Shown here in pieces: positions 55,546 through 64,000 of a stretch of 64,000 bases of DNA. Position numbers and translations under genes: made by a program. A model generated the notes under the pieces. The model was not told where the DNA came from. It did not search any database and worked only from the letters and a program-made list of their open reading frames with translations. Each line of letters begins with the position of its first letter. Positions within the stretch are counted from its first letter, which is position 1. The stretch is from NCBI RefSeq assembly GCF_027596085.1, contig NC_072471.1:12838810-12902809 (forward strand), read 5' to 3'. The DNA is from Anoplopoma fimbria (taxonomy: Eukaryota; Chordata; Actinopteri; Perciformes; Anoplopomatidae).

Positions 55546-55579
55546 TAAGCTGTCCCAATTGATAGAAAAACAAAAAAGT

Positions 55580-55645
55580 CATTACATTACATTACAGTCA
55601 TTTAGCAGACGCTTTTATCCAAAGCGACTTACAATAAGTTATGTA
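55580..55645 (-). mobile_element. 5'-truncated SINE tail
   Basis: Read on the minus strand this is the same 3' module as the SINE at 1611-1810 (GTAAGTCGCTTTGGATAAAA ... CTAAATGACTGTAATG, then the TGTAA tail), identical over about 53 nt. Only the tail is present, as expected for a truncated retrotransposed copy. Confidence 0.75.
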
Positions 55646-55649
55646 AGTT

Positions 55650-57120
55650 TTACAGCCACTTTCATAACTGACCTGACATCTTGTTCAGCATTAATATGAA
55701 TTCCTTCGCGGCCCAAAACTTCCTAAGTCTCCATGTTTGCCTCGCCTTCTGCGCGAAAAATATTGAAAAGAAACAGATATCACAGTGCGGGCGCCAGGAC
55801 AGTGAGTGCATGCCGCTTAAGTGCTATCTTGGCTTTGGATATTGTGGTTTAGGAGGATTATTTGGACAGAAAGAGAGAGGTAGAGGGAGTAAGAGTAAGA
55901 GGCGAACAGAATATACACTCACATATATACAAAGGGTTCTCCCTCTGCTGACCACGAGACATTATCTGTGAGTTGTCCACTGAAATAGCTTGTCGATTGA
56001 GTTCCTGTGACGAGGTTTCAGCAGCCAAGATGGTCCAATTTAGAGGCAAAGCTGCTTCTCATTCTTGACAGTGCTGCGCATATCTGACTGCAGCTATAGT
56101 TACACACAGTATGAGTGGGCATGACGATCAGGCCAATCTCATAACAGCCAAAGTATGAAAAGTATTCTATTCTTTTAGACCTCACTACAATCTGTCTAAA
56201 CGCTTGCTTGGCAGCCAGAATGAATTTAAATGAAAAGGTTCATATCAACAAACTGCCCTCAATCATTTTCTAAGCCAGGGTGTCTCACTTTTGTTCAGAT
56301 TGATATCTCACTTTGGAACCAATCTTATTAATATTATGTCCTTGTGGTTATTTGCTATTAAAGCTCTCAAATTTCGGTCTCCAAAATGTCAACAACAACC
56401 AAAGAAGATATGTACTTTGTACCCTGTCCACTCTGTGAACTAGACCTATTAAACTCCTCATCCTTTGAAGGTGCCGTAGAACTGAACAGGATGGCCCCCT
56501 CCCATTGTACTTAAAAAAAAAAAAAAAAAAAAACTCTTTAAAGTTCCAAAGCAAACAGGGCACTGTTTGCAAGGAACATCTTTAAAATGACAGATCGGCA
56601 TACATTCCTTTTGTGCCGTCCTTGTTGGCTTTCCCATCCGCTTACACATCGACACTTCACTTCAAAGACTATGGGTTTAACAAGAAAAGTAACCATGCAG
56701 AAAAAATGTCACATCTAAATGTCACATAGTGCTGACTCAAAATAGGCAAACTCTCCTTCTTTTCCAATTCTCACAACTATTCTGCCTCTTTCATTAAAAA
56801 GTAGAACTTAATAACCTGCAGCTTACAGATACTGTACTATCTGCTGTGCACTCTAGCATCAATGTCCAGCCAGATGTTTTTGGATGATGACATTGCCTTC
56901 ATGCTGCCACAGGAGGGCGTATTGTTGGTGAAGCACCAGCAAAACATATGAGCTGGAAAGACCACAGAGTCTCATCAACTGACTGAATTAAGCATTACAA
57001 AAAGCTTAAACTGAAACTCCAGCAGGACAGTACTAAACCCACACTTTGAGAGCTGCAAAGAAAAGGAGAAATTCCCTGCAGGGATCTATAATGCATACCA
57101 TCAGGTTATACAAGTATATA
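55650..57120. other. Non-coding upstream region of wnt7b
   Basis: No gene seen. It contains a poly-A run at 56513-56532. Confidence 0.45.
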
Positions 57121-57124
57121 GTCT

Positions 57125-57430
57125 TCTACTAACGGTTATTATCATTATCATTGTTGTTTGGTGACTATTTTCTCGATTCATGGATTAATTCTTTTGCATA
57201 GAAATATGTAAGAAAGAGTCTACACATACACATTCTAAATTCCCAAAGCCCAACAGTCACTATATATACTTATTTTAATAACATATAAGACAAAGAAAAG
57301 CATCAAATGGTCACATTTGAGAAGTTTGACTCAGTGACTAATGATAAGACATTATTTCAAATAGTAGCTGAATAGTTTTCTGTCGATTGGATGATGAATT
57401 AATCGACTGATGGTTTCAACTCTAGTTGTC
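57125..57430. repeat. Teleost interspersed repeat copy
   Basis: TGGTGACTATTTTCTCGATTC near the left and TTTTCTGTCGATTGGATGAT / TAATCGACTGATGGTTTCAA near the right match a repeat I know from spiny-rayed fishes. Confidence 0.5.
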
Positions 57431-57850
57431 TTTTCCCGCCCTCTTTGGCCCACTTTCCAACATCTACGAACTATTTGGTAACTTCATGGTAAAGATAAAA
57501 CATGATTCCATGTTATTTCAATATTAAAAAACAAAAAACATGCCACAATAATCTGTTAGAGCTATGTTAGACATGATGAGATAAGTCATGTGTGGCTTTT
57601 TGGGAAAGTGCCACGGTCCCTCGCTCATTCAGAGACAATGATAAAGATGTGAATTAATTGTGTTTGACAATATTACATAGAAAAGTTTTCCTTGTTATTG
57701 TAACAGATTGGAAATGTCACGTTTAAAATGCATATAAGCAGGATTTTGGTTTGCACGGTGGTATGATTGTACCCAGAGGGTCACAGGTTCCCACAGCAGG
57801 TGAAATAGGCCTCTCCTCTTCGTCAAAAAAAAAAGACAGGTACAACTATG

Positions 57851-57853
<3 letters not shown>

Positions 57854-57904
<51 letters not shown>
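57854..57904. repeat. (GA)n microsatellite upstream of wnt7b
   Basis: About 51 bp of GA dinucleotides, some 0.55 kb before the wnt7b start codon. Confidence 0.97.
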
Positions 57905-57906
<2 letters not shown>

Positions 57907-58365
57907 AGATGGGGTAGAGAAAGAGACAGTTGAATGGGGGTAGGGGGTGTGTTGGGGGTGTAGACTCATCCCGGGGGCTGGTGCACCGGGAGAGGCCACT
58001 GCCCCCCCCCCCCCCTTCCCGTCCAAAGCCACAATAGTCTCACTTTTTGGAGACGTGAGCGACACGTATCGGACATCCGGAACCCATCTGCCCCCCCAGC
58101 CCCCTCCCCCTCCCCCTCCCTCCCTCCCTCTCTCTCTCCCACCCAGTCCTCTGTCGGTCCAGGTGGCAGAGCGCACTTGGGCCGTGGGATGCAGCCCTCT
58201 CCTCTCCAGCACACGGACAGCGGAGCTCGGAGCTCCACTAGCTGAAGACACCACCTCTCTACAAACAGCGGACAAGAAGAGACGACGCTCCAGCGTTTAA
58301 CTCTTTGGGAGTTGCGAATAAAAAAGAAAGAAAAAAAAAAAAAAAAAGGATATACTTCTACCCAC

Positions 58366-58406
<41 letters not shown>

Positions 58407-58451
58407 CTCATATTTTCAAACCGCAGGACCAGTTGTGTTCAATGCGCAACC
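57905..58451 (+). promoter_or_regulatory. wnt7b: wnt7b proximal promoter and/or 5' leader
   Basis: The 550 bp before the start codon hold C-rich runs (58003-58017, 58091-58140), balanced GC-rich text (58150-58300) and a pure T tract of 34 bp (58369-58402). The transcription start cannot be placed from sequence. The frame of the start codon is open upstream but has no earlier ATG. A weak out-of-frame ATG lies at 58442. Confidence 0.5.
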
Positions 58452-58528
58452 ATGCTCATCATCTCGTCCCGCAGTGCGCTGCTGTCCGTCTACTACCCGC
58501 AGATCTTCCTCATCCTCACCAGCGGTAG
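58442..58528 (+). other. Upstream ORF overlapping the wnt7b start
   Basis: This 28-codon frame starts 10 nt before the wnt7b ATG, in another frame, and ends inside exon 1. Its ATG context (T at -3, C at +4) is weak, while the wnt7b ATG has A at -3. The peptide shows no family resemblance; any role would be in start-site choice. Confidence 0.5.
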
Positions 58529-58534
58529 CTACCT
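58452..58534 (+). CDS. wnt7b: Wnt7b, first coding exon (signal peptide)
   Basis: Wnt7b is a secreted, lipid-modified ligand that signals through Frizzled receptors to beta-catenin. In vertebrates it acts in brain vasculature, lung and kidney development. This exon encodes 27 full codons plus two bases: MLIISSRSALLSVYYPQIFL then ILTSGSY. It is hydrophobic and fits a secretion signal. The last codon is split (CT|G, Leu) across the donor CT|GTAGGT at 58535. Joining to exon 2 gives [14 protein letters not shown], an uninterrupted Wnt7 N-terminus. Human WNT7B has, to my recollection, an alternative start exon of this type as well as the MHRNFRK form; I did not find the latter here. The ATG context is good (A at -3). 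Confidence 0.85.
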
Positions 58535-59673
58535 GTAGGTTTCTTATCAATGCACTCGGTTCACTCAAACACACGCAGGTTTGCGAGAAAGTAGTTGTGC
58601 CTTACGCGTAAATTGGCCCATTACGCACGGGGGGGGAATGTGATCGCACCTGGAGAGCATTAGCTGGTTGTCGCAGGTGTTTTATAAAGTCACTTTTTTT
58701 AACGTCGCTAAATGTTCTGCTATTGCAGAGAGATTGTTTTAGCGATGAAAAAAAAAAAAAAAAAAAAAAAAAAATGCAACTTGGTATATTCAGTCAACCA
58801 AAATTTAGAAAACATTTGTAGTTAAAATGATTGGGTCGTGTAATCGTTTTCATGTTATTACACAATGGAATCACAGACTACCACGTATTTTTACCTCATA
58901 ATATGAGCAGTTATGCCATTTCCATTCCAATATTTTCTCATAAAATCGACTCATTATTAAGAGTCGCTGAAGACTTGAGTGAATGTTTAATCCACCTGAT
59001 TCCTGCATGTACACGCAGCTGATGAGATAACCTGCTCTTTTGGATTTAGACATTACTCCAGAATCACTATGTCATAGGAGCACCTCGTCAGACAAGAGCC
59101 ATAATTGAAAAGCAAGCATATGGAAAAGAGACATATTGGACTACTTCATGCTCTGCCTATAGGCGCAGGCCTATGGAATGAGCTCTTTCTTATGGCATTA
59201 AAAGACCCGGGCCCTCACAGAGAGAATGATTGCTGCACCATACATGCCTCTCACTCAGAACAAGGGCAGGTCCTGAAACTCAAAATAGCTGTGGTGGTTA
59301 ATGTTTTCTGTAACACAGAGAGAAAGAGAGAGGCGGACAGAAATGAACTGGATTTGGACTCAAACTAACTATTGTTCTGTTTCATGTCTTTATGAAAGTC
59401 CATTAGATTATACATGATGTGAGCCTGCTCTTATCTTCTCGTTTGGTCTTGATTATTTGGTTTTGTCTTCATGATTCGTAGACTGGCAACTGTAATGAAA
59501 ACTTTATTAAAATAACCTTACTGCTTATGGAAACAAATCTCATGAATTTTGTTTCAAATCATAAGAAAGTCATGTTCAACCAGGGCCCAGAATCTAAACA
59601 ATATGCTGCGTATGTTTCTCGTTATCGGTTCTCAGTGTCCCTTCTCATTAATCCCCGTTTCTCTCTGCCCCAG
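58535..59673 (+). other. wnt7b intron 1
   Basis: It runs from donor GTAGGT to acceptor TCTCTCTGCCCCAG. It contains a pure A tract of about 27 bp (58748-58774). No other feature recognised. Confidence 0.85.
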
Positions 59674-59900
59674 GGCGCTGTCCTCTGTGGTAGCTCTAGG
59701 TGCCAACATCATCTGCAACAAGATACCGGGACTGGCCCCCCGTCAGAGAGCCCTCTGTCAGAGTCGCCCCGACGCCATCATCATCATCGGCGAAGGCGCC
59801 CAGCTGGGCATCAATGAGTGTCAGTACCAGTTCCGCTACGGCCGGTGGAACTGCTCAGCCCTGGGACAGAGGACTGTCTTTGGACAAGAGCTGAGAGTAG
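59674..59900 (+). CDS. wnt7b: Wnt7b, second coding exon
   Basis: This 227-nt exon encodes [20 protein letters not shown], then [20 protein letters not shown] and the [19 protein letters not shown] region, ending ELRV. This is the N-terminal part of the mature Wnt. The [19 protein letters not shown] motif is diagnostic of the Wnt7 pair. NECQ and [10 protein letters not shown] match Wnt7b better than Wnt7a, which has DECQFQFRNGRW. Four cysteines of the Wnt disulfide framework are present, and NCS is the conserved N-glycosylation site. It begins after CCCCAG and ends at GTAG|GTCAGT. Its phase (1 nt completing Leu, 1 nt left for Gly) fits both neighbours. Confidence 0.96.
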
Positions 59901-62900
59901 GTCAGTCTGTTTGAAACGCAGCTTCTTTAAGTTTCTTTTCACATGTTTTTTTCCAATATAGTCAATAGCAAAAGCAAAATAGGCTAAGTGGGTGAGAAGA
60001 ACATTGTTTAGAAGGTTTTTCTGGTGCAACAATGTTTGTTTTTCAGGCATTTCTTTTATGCAGTCATTAGAGATTTTAACAATAGATAGACAGGAAATAA
60101 AGAGGAAGAGATGGGAAATGATATGCACAAATGTCCTTGGCTGGACAACTTTCTATGAACGCTGCGGTTCAAGGTCAGCACTTTAAACCTCAGGGGCAAA
60201 ACTCGTTTTTAACTATGTTAAACTCTCGTTTAAGTAAACTGTTTTCACAACAGTCAGTTTAGACGCAGAACATTTCAGCTTTGAGGCCTGAGTGTGGGCT
60301 GATGTGTGATCAGGGGCGACACATCCCACCTTTTGGTGTGGTTAAATCGGTCCACAGGTATGTGAATATTGATATCAACAAGTATGTTATTTAGCCTAAC
60401 CAAACCACAACTGAGCCGTGTGGTCTGTTTTTTCCAATCATTGAAGCTGAAAGGACTGTGTGTGGCTAAGTGTGTGGATGATCAAGGTTCAGAAAGACAT
60501 CAGATAGTTTTCTCATTCTCCTTGTGTTTCTGTTGTCAGTGGCATGAGAAAAAGCTGCCACATAGCTCGACTAAGTGGCTTGAAAGACTTAAAGATGGGT
60601 GGCGAAGCTTTGACAAAAGCATCTCTGTTTGGAATGCCACATGCAGCGACCACAATAAATCCTCTGCCTTGTTTGAACACACACAAAAACTCAATGGCCT
60701 TGTAAGTGTCCCCAAAGGACATTAAATCTGCAGCTCATGTGTGTGACATCACTGTGCTTGCAACACATATTGTCACAGCAAAAGCAGTCATAAATGGAAT
60801 GTGAAGACTACCTTATAAAGCAGAGTCTACCGCCTATCTGGGTGTGCCATCTCCTGAAAGAATTTATATATCAAACCTACCCTATTTATATTAACACAAG
60901 CCAACACATCTCCCTGCTTCTAGTCAACATTCTTCCCAGATTTTATTTCTCACAGAAGCCTGTTTGCTCCTAATGTGAACCTCTTATATAAATTGTATTT
61001 CAGTCCGAAATGTTTTGTTGCGGTCCTGCTGTGGGTTTGGATCCATGTTTAATCTAGCGGCCCTGGGAGCAATCACTTTCTTCTACATGGGACACCGGCA
61101 GACAGACGTCTGGATGCCTTTATTTCTTTTGTCAGAGGAAATGTCTCCTTTCTCTTGTGGTGTGTAAACGAGCTTGGAGAGACGCTTTGGACCCAGCGTA
61201 GGCTCTCATGTGCTCTCCTCGCAGTCACTTTACCAAATAAGAACCTTCTGGTAAACTAAATCCTATTACATCTGTATAAAAACTAATTAAAACCTGTTAA
61301 TTGGTGTATAAACACATAAAGTGAGCATGTCAGATTTCCTTTCACAGCCATGGATTCTTAGTACGATTGGTTTTCTCTTTGCCATCTCCGTGTCCATTTT
61401 TGGTATTTTTTTTAAAAATAGAAAATGTAAAACAGAGCCATACCCCCCTATTTTGTCCCTAACCTACCATCCACCACTTCATTTGATTGACCTGCCTGGC
61501 CTGTGAACTCATTAAGCATTGAGAAAGAGCAGAGAGATTCATGCTAACCACTAATTGAAGTCAGCTCCAGCAGCTGGATGGCAACAATGGAGGCCTGCAT
61601 GCACTGCCGTACAATCAAAACAAATCACAGTGCGAGGAGATGGCTGTTTGGCTATTGCATGCGCCTGATGCCTTGAGAAATGCTCACCATACGATATATC
61701 TGAATGGGTCGCGGATTTAGCCTGATGAGAGAAGACTTCAGGGTTTGTTATGAGTTATGGACCGGGGGAACCGCAGGCCCGATGGTTTCTGCGAGTGAGT
61801 TTGTCAGGTTGGAAGGGAGCCATTAGAATCGCCTCTACCAGAGACGCCATGCATTAATACTCTGGGCTGTTGAGGAGAATGGCGGCCCAGCATTACCCTG
61901 ATTGGAGAGGGAGGATATCCTATGACCAGATATTGTGCCAATAAATTAATATACCCTTCCATTCCATAAATATAAACGTGTTTATTCTGAAGTTCAAATG
62001 GTGACACGCAAAAGCTTGGAAATGGCTGGGCGCATCTCAGTCAGGCCTGGCCACAGATTATTTCAACATGCAAACCAGTGGTATCATTTGCTATAATAAT
62101 GTGGACCTCCTAAGACAGACATAGAATGACACTTAAGCCGCGTGAGAAGTTCCATTGATGAATAACATTAAGACACAGCAAGGCTACGAGTGCAGGTCCA
62201 GAAAAAAAGCTCCTCTAGTCAACCAGTAGATGTCACTTGTGTTGTCTTCACTGAACTGATTACTGATCTGATACAGTGACATGAAACATGGCTACAGACT
62301 TGACAACAGCAAAATCTGAGTTTTACCAAATCAGCCTTCTGTTCAAAAATAAGTAAAAAGCTCTTTTTTTATGCTAAAAATGAAACCACCTTGTACATAA
62401 AAAAAAAAAACAAGTAGAAAAAGAAAAAAGTCAAATCTTTTCCATGTATTTTGGGACTGTCCCAAACTGTTGTATTGGAATGGCATTCTCAAACCATTAA
62501 GCACGGTATTTGAGACTAAAATACCCGTGAACTCAGAAACTCTTTATCTGGGCCACGCTTTGTTTTAAAACAGTCACTATTGGCGCCTCTCTACACCTCC
62601 CACTAGCTTTGCTGCAAGTTATTGGGTTCAGGATTTACACCTTCATCATTTTAGTTCATTTTCAAGCTCAAGTTGAAGTAACCCTGATGACATCATCGTG
62701 GTTATTTCACAGAAGACAATATACAAATGTTTTCATGGACTGAGTAGTACTACTCACGACAAGTAAGCTGCAATTCATGTGTTATATTGGTGCAGTGTTC
62801 CTATAATTTAACGCATTCTTTTATAAAAGATGGTCAAATAAACCTAAATCCTCCTGTTGGTGCCATTACAGCATGACTGTATGATGGGCATGCAATTCTT

Positions 62901-63038
62901 GCCACTCTAGGTAAAGTACTGCAAGTACTGATTGTAGAATGTCTACAAAGAAGTACATGAAAAACCTACTTGATTTAAATGAGAGTACTTGTATAACTCC
63001 TTTCCATATTCACTTAGATTCTGCTCATTTCTCTTCAG
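59901..63038 (+). other. wnt7b intron 2
   Basis: 3.1 kb from donor GTCAGT to acceptor TCTCTTCAG. It contains a candidate regulatory block at 61630-62060. No other gene is seen. Confidence 0.85.
61630..62060. promoter_or_regulatory. Candidate conserved element in wnt7b intron 2
   Basis: About 430 bp of balanced, repeat-free sequence with ACGCCATGCATTAATACTCT (61851-), GAATGGCGGCCCAGCATTAC and CCAATAAATTAATATACC. ATTAAT-type homeodomain cores recur. No open frame has coding character. Position and texture suggest an intronic enhancer. Confidence 0.35.
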
Positions 63039-63310
63039 GCAGCAGGGAGGCAGCATTCACGTATGCCATCACTGCAGCGGGAGTTGCCCACGCGGTGACC
63101 ACAGCTTGCAGCCAAGGCAACCTCAGCCAGTGCGGCTGTGACCGCGAGAAGCAGGGCTACCACGACCAAGAGGAGGGCTGGAAGTGGGGAGGCTGCTCGG
63201 CCGACGTGAAGTACGGCGTGGAGTTCTCGCGGCGCTTTGTGGACGCCCGTGAGATCAAGAAAAATGCCCGCCGGCTGATGAACCTGCACAACAATGAGGC
63301 GGGGCGAAAG
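63039..63310 (+). CDS. wnt7b: Wnt7b, third coding exon
   Basis: This 272-nt exon completes a split Gly codon and adds 90 codons: [20 protein letters not shown], then [40 protein letters not shown] and [20 protein letters not shown], then EAGRK. All are signature segments of the Wnt core. Four framework cysteines are present. The donor AAG|GTAAAG at 63311 falls at the conserved Wnt7 exon junction before the VLED-type start of the last exon. That exon, with the lipid-modified serine and the C-terminal cysteine-rich half, is outside the window. With exons 1 and 2 this gives about 194 of roughly 350 residues, with no frameshift or stop. Confidence 0.97.
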
Positions 63311-64000
63311 GTAAAGCAAGCAAGTTTGACCGCACTAAGGCCGAAACAAACTGTATCCATCTAATCTATCATATGAAATCATATTCCAGTTCAATCTGTG
63401 TAAAGATATCTAGAAAGGAGGAAATGCCTGATTCTGAAACACAACTTTAAAGTTATCTGTTGTGTATTTGCATCAGTAACTATAATTGTATCAGCTCTAA
63501 ACTCTTCTATGCATGATTTAAAAAAGCTCCTGTACACTAGAGTGGTAGTGTGCATGTCTGACAGAAGTACAAAACTTGGCTGTTGCGGCCGGCAAAATGG
63601 AGTTGTGCCACAGCCCCACAGTCCATTCACTGAATGAATACGCATTAAGTGAGGATAGAGGATATTATTGCAAGTCTCTCTCTCTTCCTTTCTCAGTGGC
63701 AGCACCAAAGTCCGTGCTTCCGCACACTAAAGCTGCCAAGGTCAGAGGCAAATGCCCCTAGAATGTGATAGCCACGAAAGGGAAGTCACTGATTTAACTA
63801 GTGCTCTGCACAAACAAGTTACTAGATGTTCTAACGACTCAATGATCCTACTGTCTTAAATTGAAAATGTGAAGGTAATCTTTTTTTCCCCATTAACATT
63901 GAGCTCAGCCACGAGGGCAAACAGTCAGCTGTCAATTTTGTCATTTGAAAATATTTGTATGGTATTATAATATAAATCTGTCTCAAACCACCATGTAATT
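63311..64000 (+). other. wnt7b intron 3, right edge
   Basis: Start of the intron before the final wnt7b exon. No feature recognised. Confidence 0.8.

Noticed and set aside
57823..58275. 150-codon minus-strand open frame
   Set aside because: It is built from the (GA)n and C-rich runs ahead of wnt7b (Ser-Leu and Gly-rich text) and has no domain.

Overview
This window is nuclear DNA from a ray-finned fish, most likely a spiny-rayed (acanthopterygian) teleost. Three things point there. The two protein genes have vertebrate intron structures and teleost-like protein sequence. The interspersed repeats are of kinds I recognise from teleosts: a TTAA-flanked foldback element, a tRNA-derived SINE with a (TGTAA)n tail, a Tc1 MITE and a decayed Ty3/gypsy element. 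Long (AC)n arrays are also very dense. Most of the 64 kb is intronic or intergenic, and nearly all long open frames are simple-sequence or chance frames.

Layout. Left edge, minus strand (about 1 to 9.3 kb): the 5' part of ppara, the nuclear receptor PPAR-alpha. It includes the first coding exon (2831-3014 plus 5' leader), the exon carrying the first zinc finger (1069-1223), and a probable non-coding first exon with a GC-rich, CCAAT-containing promoter near 9.06-9.30 kb. The rest of ppara lies beyond the left edge. At 11.6-12.3 kb, also on the minus strand, sit two microRNA hairpins about 0.6 kb apart, let-7a upstream and let-7b downstream. From 13 to 57.8 kb I find no convincing protein gene. 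This stretch holds a microsatellite-rich zone (15.7-24.5 kb), a decayed Ty3/gypsy retrotransposon interrupted by a TIR element (34.2-36.9 kb), a GC-rich island near 44.4-44.9 kb, and several blocks that look like conserved regulatory DNA. Right edge, plus strand (58.4-63.3 kb): the first three coding exons of wnt7b; the last exon lies beyond the right edge.

The order ppara - let-7b - let-7a - (gene desert) - wnt7b, with wnt7b transcribed away from the other three, matches my knowledge of human chromosome 22q13 (WNT7B, MIRLET7A3, MIRLET7B, PPARA). The window is therefore an ancient conserved vertebrate gene block. The desert probably holds long-range wnt7b regulation and the let-7 primary transcript. 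I cannot tell from this sequence which teleost duplicate (a or b) of ppara and wnt7b is present. I see no undescribed protein system. The less ordinary observations are an upstream reading frame separated from PPAR-alpha by a single stop codon, an upstream frame overlapping the wnt7b start, and nested transposon insertions.
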